This document shows positions 1 through 10,943 of a stretch of DNA of 64,000 nucleotides, piece after piece. The notes beneath the pieces were generated by a model. The model saw only the letters and a program-made list of their open reading frames with translations. It was not told the DNA's origin and ran no database searches. The DNA is taken from assembly GCA_037176845.1 (NCBI GenBank), contig JAYKXP010000145.1, positions 1 to 64,000 on the forward strand. Reading direction: 5' to 3'. The translations under genes and the position numbers were made by a program. Every line of letters begins with the position of its first letter. The first letter of the stretch is position 1. Source of the stretch: Paramarasmius palmivorus. Lineage: Eukaryota; Basidiomycota; Agaricomycetes; Agaricales; Marasmiaceae.

Positions 1-335
1 CCACACCTGAATCCGCTAGGGCCAAACATGATATGATGGTAATTGCCAGTCTTATCAAACACTGAGAAATTGTAATTACCAGTGCCTGGGTAGGACTGTC
101 TACTCTGCATGCAGCCATTGAGGCCTTCTGACCATTTTAGGCTATCTCAGGTTCCCAGTACGGCGGGCAAGGGCACTCCGTGAGGAGCGGCAGTCTTGGC
201 CACCGGCGAGACCGGAGAAACACCGAACGAAGTCAAAATTTTTCGATGGACTGAGCGGTAATCGAACACGGAACCGTGGGGTTACTTGTAAAGCATACAC
301 AAACAGGTGCGTTACGATTACACTACAGGGTCTGA
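1..335 (-). repeat. tRNA-derived SINE, tail cut by window edge
   Basis: Read on the minus strand, 315-325 resembles a Pol III A box (TAGTGTAATCG) and 257-267 resembles a B box (GTTCGATTACC), 47 bp apart. The head looks like a diverged tRNA, Val-like around the A box, but it is about 14 nt too long between boxes to be a functional tRNA. The body runs to position 1. Positions 56-83 (minus strand) hold a 28-bp tail core beginning ACTGGTAATTAC that recurs with one mismatch in the SINE at 14872-15175. No gene is seen here. Confidence 0.6.
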
Positions 336-461
336 TACAAAATATGTTCCTCACTCGATTACATGGCCATATTCCCTGCCCAGAAAACAAAAAAGAAGCT
401 TGCCGAGCGCTCAAATAAAGCGCCGGCCTTTTTTTAATTTTGGATACAGGATACTACATAC

Positions 462-3242
462 TCACATCAATGTATTTACATTCTGGAACGTATATAATAC
501 TTCATCTAACACCTGCTCGTAAACAGAGTAATGTCGACGGAGGGTTTGCTGTTGGCGGGAAGTGGATTGAGAGAAATTATTCAGCGCCTCTTTCCACCAT
601 GCCAGTGCGGCAACAATCGACACTATACCATTCACGCCTGTGACAGCGATAGCGGACCAGTCTGACCCCCCATCTCTCGACATCATGAACGTGCCTGCCT
701 CTCGTTGCCGCCACTCAGGCGAACATTCGGAAAACCACGAAATAAACTTGGTTGCATATTGGTCCAGATCGACGATTTTGGCTTTGAAGGTGGCGGGGCG
801 TGCAACAGAAATCCATCTACCAACGGCAGGAGGTCGGTCTTTGGTGGTGAGCTTGTTGGGGACATCATCAGTGATGGAAACATCCCAGTGAGCCTTGCCG
901 TCAATGGAAAGCCAATATGTAACAATTTGGCATAGCTTGGGGTCCATGCCGATTGCGTTAACCATCTCGACGACACGCTGCACATATTGCGCGGCATTGG
1001 GTGGGCAGGTGACCTGGTGAGCAGTGGCTTCCAAATCCGCGTTGTGGATGAATGAATCCTCGCCGACATCCATGCTGTTGTTCGGCCCACTTTCACGCGA
1101 ATCGTCTTGTACCGGGACAGGAATAGAGGGAAGAGATGGAACGGCAACATAGGGGACAAATTTGGTACGACCACGAGACTTATTTGAAGTGCCGGTCGCT
1201 GACTTCCTCTTCTTCGAAACTTGTGCCTCAGTTCGACTAGCTGCTCGGCCTCGCTTCTTGGGTTTGTCGGACTCATCCACACCAAGGGGTTCATCGTCAG
1301 AGGCATCGAGATCGACCATTGGATCGATCGAAGTGCCACGAGAAGACGCTGACATCGGGGGTAGCGTGGGCGAGAGCGGTGCTGCCGGAGGCTCAGGAGA
1401 GGAACTGAAAGATGGTTGTTGAGGAAGTGGTGACCGATGAAGTGGTACCGAGTGGGCTTCCTCTATTGGTAGGGGAAGAGGCGGAGGGGAGAGACACGGT
1501 GAGGCTTCGGGAGATGAAGAATCCACTGGTGGAGGAGGTGATCGGCGTGAAGACACCGAGGACGGTCCTACGAGGACAGCTCGAAGGGGTTGAGTAGCCG
1601 TAGGCTTCCTTTGAGCTGACTTTGCTGTGGTAACATTGGACATGGTGGGAGCAGGAGTAGCAGTAGAAGGCCCATTCTTTGCGTTGGATGCAATGGATTT
1701 CGAGGTAGATGCTTTGCTGGCATTGGACGTGGCAGCTGCCAGGGCTTTTGAAGGACCAGATGAAGTATTGGTCGTCGACACGAGTGAGGTTGTTGTGGCT
1801 GATGAAGAAGTGGGAGTAGGTATGGCAGATGTCGTCGGGAGAGGATTATCCTGGGCACCGCCTACGTGGTCGTCGACACGATGATGATCGATGCCCTCTT
1901 CGACGCCCAAGCTGGCAAGCGTCGGAGCAGGCTGTGAAAGCCTTCGAGCCTGGCATTCGGCGACAGCTACACGAACGTTTAGCCCACAGCTTGATTCAAA
2001 CGAGAATTGAACTCACGAAAACAATCCTTTAAGAAAGCTTCGAAAATGGGAATGATGTTTGTTTGATATTGATTCCGTCTTGCTTGACCAAAATTTACCG
2101 GTGGCGTGCCCGACAGCATTCCAGCGTGCATACTATATGTAACAAAAGTAAAGTTAATAGTGTTATCTTCGGGTATACATGTCATGCAACGTGCCTAACG
2201 ATATTCAACCTCCCATCGTCCGCAGGCTCTGGTCCTCCCATTATGATCGTTGCATTCCATCCCGTGCGTTCGCTCAAACCATTGAGGAAAGGCATTACAA
2301 AGGCGGCAATGTTTTCGATGCATCTATGTGTGAGATAGTGAGCCAAGTAGAAAACTGAACAAAATGAGACCACGTACGCTTGGCGAGCTTCAGGGCTTGT
2401 GTCGACTGGCTTATTGACAGCATCATGCCATTTCTGTGTCAAGACACGATGGTCAGATTCTGCTACATCCTTCCAATGAATCCTTTCAGCTTCAGGCAGT
2501 TTCTCGAATTCGGCGATGATGACGTCTTGGCGAATCTTGACGAAAGCACTAGGACCTTTGACATCGTTCAGTAAAGCTGATCAAACGAAAGAAGCACAGC
2601 AACGTACCTTTTCGACCACTCTTCTTGATATCTGCTCCCGCTGTTTGTGCTGCTTTCGCCTCCGCTACGGCTGTAGCAACCTTCGCCTTGATGAGGGGGT
2701 CGAGCTTTTCCTTGTTATCCATTGCCCAGCGGTTGTAAGCTGTGCGTTGGCGCCCAGGGCGGTCCACGGGGACACCAGAGAGTTTTGCGAGGAAGGCAGC
2801 CCAGGGATCCCATTCGCCAGGATCCTTCTTCGGATTCTCCTTGGAGTGATGATAGGACATCCATCGGCGAATTTGCTGGAGACAGCGATTAGTCATCAGT
2901 CACATTGCACGTGTACGTGACACTCACACAGATGCGTCGGTCGATGACCTTCTGAAGCTTCTCAAACTCCACGAGAGCAGCCTGAAACTCCTCAACCGAC
3001 TGGCCATCCTTGCGGACTGGAGGTAGCACTTCAGGATCAGGCTCGTCGTCGTTGACTTGCTCTAGATGCTCCCGACTGGGTTCTTCGCTGTGATCAAGAC
3101 CCGGTGGGTAGCGCTTGAAGTAACGTCGAACGAGGTCGGCCAAAAAATCTGCAGCCCAACCTTCCTTCAACGCTTTCGCGTATCCTGGTAGGTTGTCCAT
3201 CAAGAACTTCAGGCGAGATCCCTTGAACGCGTAATGGGCCAT
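462..3242 (-). CDS. Lineage-specific agaricomycete protein, six exons, function unknown
   Basis: The proposed start is the ATG at 3242 (MAHYAFKGS). Exons read as 3242-2928, 2875-2608, 2576-2378, 2323 to about 2200, about 2140-1980, and about 1978-462, about 850 residues in all. The N-terminal half holds conserved-looking blocks (WDPWAAFLAKLSG, SERTGWNATIIMGGPEP). The middle (about 1870-1200) is Ser/Thr/Pro-rich with basic KKRGR and KKRK patches that could be nuclear signals. The C-terminus (DWSAIAVTGVNGIVSIVAAL) is again conserved-looking. I recall this block order from an abundant family of hypothetical proteins in Agaricomycetes, but no biochemical role is known to me. Near 1980 the reading frame changes by one base (QAVG stop, versus LNVRVAVAE in the next frame) with no obvious intron, so the copy may carry a frameshift. 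Confidence 0.6.
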
Positions 3243-3917
3243 TGGGACGTAGGATAGAAGCGATAGAGTAGATGCAGAAAGGCGGACGATAGAGAACACG
3301 GAGGTAAATCCCGTTGTGAATTATTCTACCCCTCTCGCTTTTTATATGTCTCTCTCCTACCCAGTCGTGTCTAAATGTCTCAGCCATCGCATCACCTCCT
3401 TCAGGCTCATCTTTGCCACTCGACAGCTACAAACCCAGTCTGGCAATACCCAAACGGTCTCACTGTTTCAAATTATAAGCCCAAGATTTTAGATTCATCA
3501 CCTTGCCAGTCGTCTAAATCCGAACTCGTAGCCAATCACAGGTGAAGCACAATCCAATTTTCCAGTCCACAACGCCACTCACCTGCATTGGCGCATTTTA
3601 GCGCCTGTATCTGTGCCTTATCCGTCCGAAATCGACACAGGTCTTACCGGAACAATATTAAGCAGTCTCACCGGAACAAGCTCTCCCTATGCCAACCTCC
3701 AATACCATGTGGTCTCACCGGTCTCACGGAAATACTGGAGCAGTCGCTTGGAATTCAGCGCCCCGATTGTGAAATCTGCTCACTAATCAGTACGTCTTTT
3801 GCACCCTCAAACTGGCCGCCATCGATTAACCGCGACGTTTTCTAGAATCTTTCCCATTCGGCCGTTGGCCACCTTGCAACACACGTGTCTCTATCTCTCT
3901 CAACCTCAACCATCATC
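3243..3917. other. Intergenic, nothing recognised
   Basis: This 0.67-kb stretch lies between the divergent starts of the 462-3242 gene and the 3918 gene, so it should hold both promoters. It has a TC-rich run just before 3918. Short overlapping ORFs occur but none resembles a protein. Confidence 0.4.
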
Positions 3918-5940
3918 ATGGCAGGATTTTCAAGCTCTCAAGACGTCGGGACGCCCCGCTCTCCTAGTCCTGTAGATCGTCGAGAAGGTGCCATCCTACT
4001 TGGAGGTGAGAGCTCTCAACTGTCGTTATCAAATACATTAACGAAACTCGCTTCTTTTCAGGGTATCCTCGAGGTCAACCAACACCTCGTAGCTATACCT
4101 ACACTGAACATGATCCCATGCTAGGTCAGTCATAACATTTTTCTTCCTGTTTTCATCACGATGACAAACTTTTGGCCCACGTTTGGACAGGTAAAACGGT
4201 CATCAAGACGACCACTGAGGATTGTGGCGGTAACACACGTCGTCACCCCCTTTACATTTGCGATCCTGATTTTTTTTCTTTCAGATATCGTTATCACAGT
4301 CATCACCAAGATTCAATATCGTCGCGCTGATCCCGCCGATGACAGCAATGCACCCTCTCCCGCTCAGGTCAACGTCGAGGAGACAGCCGAGGTTGATGAA
4401 CGCCCAAGCGCACCTCACCCCCGCCAGCTCAAGCCTTTCAACGCAGAAAAATATTATGTTGTCTTTGCTGGGACTCGTGTAGGGATTTTTGGCAGGTGGT
4501 TCGACGTTCTTCATGCGTCTGTGTATGGCTTACTGACTTGGTATATATTTTCAAGGAACTCGGAAGCTCTGAGCTATGTCGAAGGCGTTCGCGGGGCAAA
4601 GCATCACAGCTACAAAACCTGGAACGAAGCTATTTTGGAGTACTCCCGTGCGTATCATAACAAGAAGGAAGGCTGGAACGTGGAAGTCTTGGATGGGCCG
4701 GTCTCTCTTAACGAAGAAGACCCTGAAATTACGCGCGGTCTCACTTTTACCCAGTCTTCCAGAGGAACGGGGGTTCAGGGTAGATAAACGATTAGATATC
4801 ATCTTGCCTATTGTAGATATTGTGAATTTGATTGCGCGCTCCTTCTTAACCAACGTCCATCGCCTCAAAATGTACTCTATTGTCTCATCCCCTGCACGCA
4901 AAACCAATGCCTGTCCCACCTTTGTCTCAACAACGATACCTTTCGCTGAAAGGCGACGCAAAAAGCTCAATCGAAGCAGAAATGTAAGTGCACGACACGC
5001 AACGGTTCAAGGAATCTAACATGGTTTACAGGCCGTTTCGAGTCGGAGGAATATCTGCGAGGCCAATTCCCATAGCCATTCAGTGCGAAACTCACGAAAA
5101 GGCAATGTTTCTCTTGACTCGACTTAGGTCATTCGTCAACAAGTACCATGCCGCCGATAATACGACCATCGCTTCTCACCTCGCAGGCACGGCGGCTTGG
5201 AAACCCCTGTGTGCGTATATGGATCGCGGCGCTTCAAAATATGTCGTGGATGTCAGGCTGGGAGGTAAATCTGGGGTGTATTGCACTCCGTACGTCTTCT
5301 TTTACTACAGTATAAGAAAGAAACTGATCATTCAAGCAGTCTGGAGGCGTTTCAAAGCCTTGGAAGAGTAAAACCCCGATTCCAGCGTGCTTTCATCTTC
5401 TCTAACTTCGGCGCCGCTCTTATCTCCAGCATAAAGGGGGGAGATTGTCCTACCGACATGTTATGGGACTACAACCCGTCCGAACACCCTGCATATGCAC
5501 GCCAGATCAAGCAACATGTCCTGAACCCGACGACCCGGCCTCCTTCGGACCCAACGGCTAAACCTCAACCTCCTTCTAATCCAACGACCCAACCTTCTTC
5601 AGACCCACCGGCTGCCCAATCTTCTTCAGACCCACCGGCCGCCCACTCTTCTTTAGACCCACCTCCCCAATCATCGTCGGTCCCAACGACCCAACCTTCT
5701 TCTGGACTAAACCATGCCGAAGATTGGGCTGCGATCATTGAGGCCATGGATATACAAGATCCGATCGTTGCCATGTATCTCAATGTGGTCGGGGTGCCGC
5801 AGGCCGCCTATAACAACATCGACCTGATGTTCGAGACCTCGAATGGCGTGGACGAATTCGTGAGCGGGATGACGTCGGCATATAAGGAGTGGGACGATGC
5901 ATGGAAAGTTCTTTATGCTCTCTTCCAACGAGCAACTTAA
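3918..5940 (+). CDS. RNase H1 N-terminal (viroplasmin-like) domain protein
   Basis: The start ATG at 3918 gives MAGFSSSQDVG. Small 5' exons follow (introns near 4006-4061, 4124-4285 and 4500-4555). The recognisable part is KYYVVFAGTRVGIFGRW at 4455-4503 joined to SYVEGVRGAKHHSYKTW and EAILEYSRAY at 4570-4655. This is the aromatic/Gly pattern of the RNase HI N-terminal / caulimovirus viroplasmin domain, a small RNA:DNA-hybrid-binding fold. The downstream exon at about 5034-5288 (KYHAADNTTIASHLAGTAAW) joins 5338-5940 through a clear intron (GTACGT...CAAGCAG). The C-terminal part has a Pro/Ser linker with repeats of PSSDPPAA (about 5525-5710), then a helical domain ending at 5940. No RNase H catalytic domain is visible, so hydrolase activity is unlikely. 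Joins between 4780 and 5040 are uncertain. Confidence 0.55.
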
Positions 5941-6693
5941 AAAAATACGTGTATTTGAACGCTCTTGCAGATTACACCGTACTATCCGTACTATACCGTT
6001 TGTATTTCTGTACCAAAAACTCTGAATCCCTTCTCAATCGTAAAAGGCAGCACAAATCGAGCGATCACATTCGGCGATAGTTTAGAGCTCCCGCCGTTAT
6101 CATTCAATATCAACGAAAATCATCTTCCCACTTATAATCAGTCGTCTCAGCCGCTCCGCTTCTTCTTCCGAAACTCCTCTTCTCAAAGCCTTGTCATATC
6201 CCCTCCAGCATTGTCTCCAGCAGTAATGGCGAATACTTGCTCCTCTGAGTATATCGGGGCTGTGTGTCTCTGGGATCTGCCCATTGTCAGACGCCGAGTC
6301 TCGGGATAAGTATATAGACGCACGATTGATGGTACCCAGGTACCGGATGTCTGATACTGTTTTCTCATGCGTTCCCTACGACGCTGAAAAGCATGCTTTA
6401 AGTGCAGATACTAATCTAAAATTGCTTCGACTCACCCACGCATTCTTGAATTTGATGTATCTGTACATGGGTTGGCTGAATTCTCCCTTCTGTGAATGCA
6501 AACATATCTTATATATCCTGAATTTCCAATCCTTTTCATGACCATATGGTCCTCTCGACGTACCCAGAGAAGTTACAACATTGATAGTGCCGGCCATGTC
6601 ACATTTTGATGGGCCCCGACAAGGCGGAAGAGAGAACGACAGCAAGACAGCGAGAGATAGCATTCAAACGTAGAGTAGCAGTAACCTTTAGGA
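5941..6693. other. Intergenic, nothing recognised
   Basis: Convergent intergenic region between the viroplasmin-like gene (+) and the MPR-K gene (-). It presumably holds both 3' ends. I see no RNA gene, repeat or convincing reading frame. Confidence 0.4.
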
Positions 6694-7464
6694 CTAGTCA
6701 TCAAGATCGTCGATACCATCCATACAGCGCCTCCAAACCTCTTTCTGGTGATTTAGGCAGCGTTTCTCATGTTCTTCAACTAGATCACCCGACATAACGC
6801 CCATGGCGAGGGCATCGAGGCAGTCAATGATCACCACCAAGCGCTTCCGCATACGCTGAGATGCTCTCCATTCCTCCGTGAGCTCACCACCTCCTATGTC
6901 TTCCAGTATAAGTGCCCCTATCCGATCTACGGCATGAAGGAAAGAGTGGAAAACCAGTCGAGGGTAATCCAAAGGGTTCTTGGAAGTGCGATCTTCGGAA
7001 ATGTACCAGGCCAATAATTCCTGGCAAACGTTGTCGAGATACGACGACGGGCAGTCCTTCGTTTCTGTGTTGAGGGCATTTTCGACATTCCGCATACGCC
7101 ATACCGGACAACTGGCAAAATCCGGTTTTTAGCAGCCTTTTGAACAGAGAGAAACCACATACGTCTCATTCCGCTCGCCCTTTGCCTCTAGAAGTTGTAC
7201 CGCACGCCGTCCTTGCCTCTCTACCTTCAGTGAATTCTTTTTCGCAATCCTCTTTTCCCTCTTTTCGCATTCCTCACTAACGTGCTTTTGTTTCCGTCGC
7301 TCTTTCCGCCGTGCTAGGATCAACTCGCGATTCCTAGTTATATAATTAGTTCTTTGACACCGTAGGGGCAATAACAATACCTACTTTTGATAATGACGAG
7401 CAGATTTGGCCCTCTCTGCCCGTAATTTCTCTTGCTTGGTAGAGTAAATCTTGGAGCGAGGCAT
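6694..7464 (-). CDS. Small basic 'MPR-K' family protein, copy 1
   Basis: The start ATG at 7464 gives MPRSKIYSTKQEK. Three exons read cleanly. Exon 1 runs to about 7372 (ARHYQK), then a GTAGGT...ACTAG intron. Exon 2 (NRELILARRKERRKQKH) ends near 7163, then a GTATGT...GCCAG intron. Exon 3 (TCPVWRMRNVENALN) runs to the stop at 6694, about 230 residues in total. The N-terminal 80 residues are extremely basic and helical, superficially like a bZIP basic region but without heptad leucines. The C-terminal 130 residues form an acidic helical domain. A second member at 23094-23829 shares the layout: MPR-K start, R-HY-K-N motif, basic helix, first intron just after the basic segment, helical C-terminus. 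I recall similar short genes in other agaricomycetes. Nucleic-acid binding is an inference. Confidence 0.65.
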
Positions 7465-8175
7465 CGATGATGGTTGTTTAAGGCTAAGAGTAGGCGCTTA
7501 GTGGGCGCTCGAAGTATCATCGAGGGTAGCGCCCATCCGAAATGCTTCGAATGCATCTACTATTGGAACTATGGCGAGCGTTCCTCGTTTCTGGTTTCTA
7601 GCATAGTGATCAAGCAGTGTATATACATCTATCAAGCATTTCTAATGATGCACGAGGAGGTGAATCAAGCATAAACTTGATGTTGAGTGAGACGCTGGAG
7701 ACGCGCTTAGCTATATCAACATTATAAGTACCACCTTCGATATTATAGTATGGTCTCACCGTTTCAATCGACGCCATATCTGACTGAGGACTTCGTGACA
7801 TGCGTCTGAGTGTGCATGCAGGATTTGAAGACAAAATATTGGAAAGTGGGGCCAAAAAATAATAATTTCTGCAGCACTCAGAGCACTCAGTCCCTTACGA
7901 TTCTTATTCTTGGGCTACAAACATAGCATCTAGTCCTCGGCTCAACATCCAGCGTGTATCGAGAATATGCAGGCTAATATGATCATTCTCTAACAAGCTT
8001 CTACTAAGCTCAGGCCAATGGTGACATTTTAGTATACTAATACGCTCCCGTACATAGATATTCGGCTCAACAATCCAAAGCTCAATCACCGACGTATACC
8101 CAAACTGCGAGGATTTAATTGTCAGACAAACTCAATAAGTATATCAGACAGAACATACCTTTTCACGAGCCCGCG
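7465..8175. other. Intergenic, nothing recognised
   Basis: About 0.7 kb upstream of the MPR-K gene and downstream of the acidic protein gene. Only short spurious ORFs are present. No repeat or RNA gene was recognised. Confidence 0.35.
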
Positions 8176-8827
8176 TTATGGATTCACTCCTTGAACTGGG
8201 CCTTCGTGGCCCTCTGTCATAGCATCAACCTGGGGAATTGAGACTGACGCCGACGCTCCAGAGATAGTTCTGCCAACTCCTGGTGTTGGTACTCGCTTGC
8301 GCTTCCGGGAAGTGTCGCGATCGGCGTCGTCTTCGTCTCGCTTCCGCTTCTTGAGTAGCTGGCATTCCACCTCCTCCTCCTCCTGCGTATCCTCCTGTTC
8401 TGTATCTGTATCCTCCTCTTCACTGCCCGTATCTTCTGTGTCTGTATCCTCCTCTTCACTGTCCGTATCCTCCACTTCCTCTCCATTGCGAATCCCCAGC
8501 CTTTCACAATATCTATCCCAGGTTGCAAGGTCACGCCGTTCCAACTCCTCGTAAACCTCAACCAATTCCGCAGTCTCCGCGTCGATTTTTTCTCCCCTTA
8601 GCAGGGAAATTCGACCCCATCTTGCTCGTCGACGTTCCTCCTCCGAGTTGACCCATTTGTTGCGGATGATTGTAAGCTGGATAGGCTTGCGATTGCGAAT
8701 CTCCCTCTCTGTGGGATCAGGAAAGATGCGTTCAAATCTCCACTGTATTCAATTAATTTTTTATAAGAGATAGAAGGTAGAAAAGAGCAGGAAAACATAC
8801 CGTGGACTCTGAATCGCCCTGCTGCAT
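8176..8827 (-). CDS. Small acidic hypothetical protein with KRKR motifs
   Basis: I chose the ATG at 8827 (MQQGDSEST). A short exon is followed by a GTATGT...ATACAG intron, and the exon restarts at 8742 (WRFERIFPDPTERE), exactly in frame with the long downstream reading frame that stops at 8176, giving about 195 residues. The first 90 residues are charged and helical. Next comes a low-complexity Asp/Glu/Thr/Ser tract (EEEDTDTEDTGSEEEDTDTE, about 8380-8470), then KKRKRDEDD and RKRKRVP, likely nuclear localisation signals. No family was recognised. Upstream minus-strand reading frames near 8979 could be extra 5' exons. Confidence 0.45.
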
Positions 8828-9088
8828 GACAAACGACGAGGGAAATCAGAGATTGGCAATGGTGAAGGTATCTTGGGATTTTTCAAGACCGGGCCGAAAC
8901 AAACGGCCTGGAGTGATACATGGTTCCATTTAGAATGTGCTAAAAGAGGATAGCACTCACAATACCGTGAATACGCCATGCATGGTCAGGGAGCAATTGA
9001 TAGAGATAGTGATGCTGCAAAAACGGTACAGAACAGTGTTATGGATAATGCTATAGTCAACTAACAGTGAGGCAGCCCCCTCGACATC

Positions 9089-10148
9089 CTAGGTTTCCGA
9101 CTGAGAGGCTAGTACTTGATCTAGTTGTGCCCGCAAGCGTGAATTTTCGCCACGCAAGTGATTACTTTCGCTCTTGAAGAAAGCCGACTGGGTTTTGATT
9201 GTCTGGAAAGTGGCCAAGAGCGTAATCAGGACAGTACGCAGTCCGTCAACCTCTTGCTTTAGCCCCTCCACTGTAGGTTTCCCATCTGTATAGGACCGTT
9301 GAGAACGTGTGCCGCTACACCCTACGAGCACTCACCCAGCTTGACGCCGTCGGCCGAAGTTATACTCGCAATGACTTGCTTGATGTCGAGTTCTATTCTG
9401 CTTGAGGCCTCTGGGAATCCTGTAAGCTAAGTATAGCGTTCGCAGAAGAATTCGACATCGACCTTCGTAAGGAGACATGGCAGGCTGGTACATACAGTAT
9501 AGACAAAATTCAATCTTACGTGGTGAGCTCTAAGAAAATAACGTGACTTGCCAAGGCTGAGCTTATCGATACATGTATATTTACTCGACGAATCTACAAG
9601 ATGCTTTGTACGGATAATTGAGAGTACGTAGATAGTCGGGAGTATATGTAGATGGTAAGTGAACGGTATATCGTAGCTTTGGAGAATCAGTTTACACCCT
9701 TCATTCTATTCCAACAGATAAATATTGACGTTAGTACACCGAACCTGAAGCTGAATTGAATAGACCTACCTCAAGGTTCCCGGTGCATGTATGATGAGCA
9801 GGGATGGTTTGATACACGTTGATGGAGGAAACAGCGGCGGATTCGCTTGAAGACAGTCAGCGTCAGCACAGATAAGACGGCTCTGTGTACTCACGAAAGA
9901 AACATCATGATGAGCGGGGATAATTTGATACACGTTGATGGAGGAACCAGCGGCGGATTCGCTTGAAGACAGTCAGCGTCAGCACAGATAAGACGGCCCT
10001 GTGTACTCACAAAAGAAACATCCTCTTTGTACCTCTTTTTTTCCAGTAGTGTAGCTTGCAACTCGAAGCTGTCCTCGATTTTCATTTGAATGAGGGGTCG
10101 GTGTCGACGAGATGCAACAGCATTCTCGAGTTCCTGAACGCGAGCCAT
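9089..10148 (-). CDS. Coiled-coil protein, possibly broken by an exon duplication
   Basis: The first exon starts at 10148 (MARVQELENAVASRRHR) and ends at a GTGAGT donor at 10010. The last exon (about 9289-9089; VEGLKQEVDGLRTVLITLLA ... ENSRLRAQLDQVLASQSET) is a strong coiled coil with leucine spacing like a zipper. Between them lies a tandem duplication (9791-9906 and 9907-10022) of donor, intron and short exon, and the duplicated exon length is not a multiple of three. I therefore cannot produce one clean frame through the middle. It may be one gene, two fragments or a pseudogene. No family was recognised. Confidence 0.35.
9791..10022 (-). repeat. 116-bp tandem duplication across an intron
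   Basis: Units 9791-9906 and 9907-10022 differ at only a handful of bases. Each carries, on the minus strand, a GTGAGTAC donor, an intron of about 50 bp ending TCTTCAAG, and a short exon-like segment ending GTTTCTTT before the next donor. Confidence 0.85.
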
Positions 10149-10943
10149 GGGTAACTCTGGAGATGAAAGGTTAGCCTACCTGGAAAGGGTCGACAAAATT
10201 AGAAGAACATTGATTAAAACGTACCGGGGCAACAATGGGCTGTGCGGGGTCTAGCTCAAGGAAGAAGATCAAGGTCCTAGCAAAAGAAATTGAGCGTGCG
10301 TTACAAATGAGTATGTGGGACTACTTCATCCTCCAGGGTCGTAGTTTCCATAATCCCACAGGCTTGAAAAACGCACCGATTACTTGACTGACAGAAGGCA
10401 GATAGGCGTTATAGACCTGGCAGGAGATTGAGCATCTGAAAAAAAACCACGGGCTACAAAAAACGCACCGATAACTTGCTTAAGAGAAGGCAGATAAGTG
10501 ATAAGCCTGTCAGGATATTGAGTAACCGAAAGGACTGGACTGGGATCGACTCACTAGTACTGAGAATGCCCGCTAGCAAAGAAGGGGAAGGGAAGAGAGA
10601 GGAAGAGAGAGGAAGATCATTGTGGAACGAGGAGAAAAAAAAATGTCACACAGGTCACATAACCATAACCCCGGCGAAATGGGTCCAGGCCTAACCACAT
10701 GACTTGCCTGGGTTTACACCTTGCTTCCTTGCACTAATAGGTGAGCAGGAGACGCAATTGGATTGGATATAGGACTGACTTGTATCCGTAGTTTTTGAGC
10801 TGCAAGTACAAAATGACCTCTTATGAGGCTACACGGACAGCTATCGATGGCGACAATCACTCCATTGTGAAATTTGAAACCGCCTCATACTTTCCATCAA
10901 AACTCTTTCCAGTTTCCGCGACTCTGGTTCCAATCTTCCAAGC
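10149..10943. other. Intergenic with an imperfect direct repeat
   Basis: Two diverged copies of a segment starting AAAACGCACCGAT (from about 10366 and 10458, spacing 92 bp) share AGAAGGCAGATA and an end like ATTGAGYAWCYGAAA. A purine-rich GGAAGAGAGA tract sits near 10590-10615. No gene was recognised. Confidence 0.55.

Noticed and set aside
257..325. Functional tRNA-Val gene
   Set aside because: The distance between boxes is about 14 nt too long and paired stems are poor; it fits a SINE head.
6694..7464. bZIP transcription factor
   Set aside because: Very basic helix, but no leucine heptads follow and the C-terminus is a different helical domain.
8297..8554. Ser/Val-rich plus-strand frame
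   Set aside because: Antisense of the Asp/Glu-rich tract of the minus-strand acidic protein.
9089..9331. bZIP transcription factor
   Set aside because: The coiled coil is clear but there is no adjacent basic region with the N-x7-R pattern.
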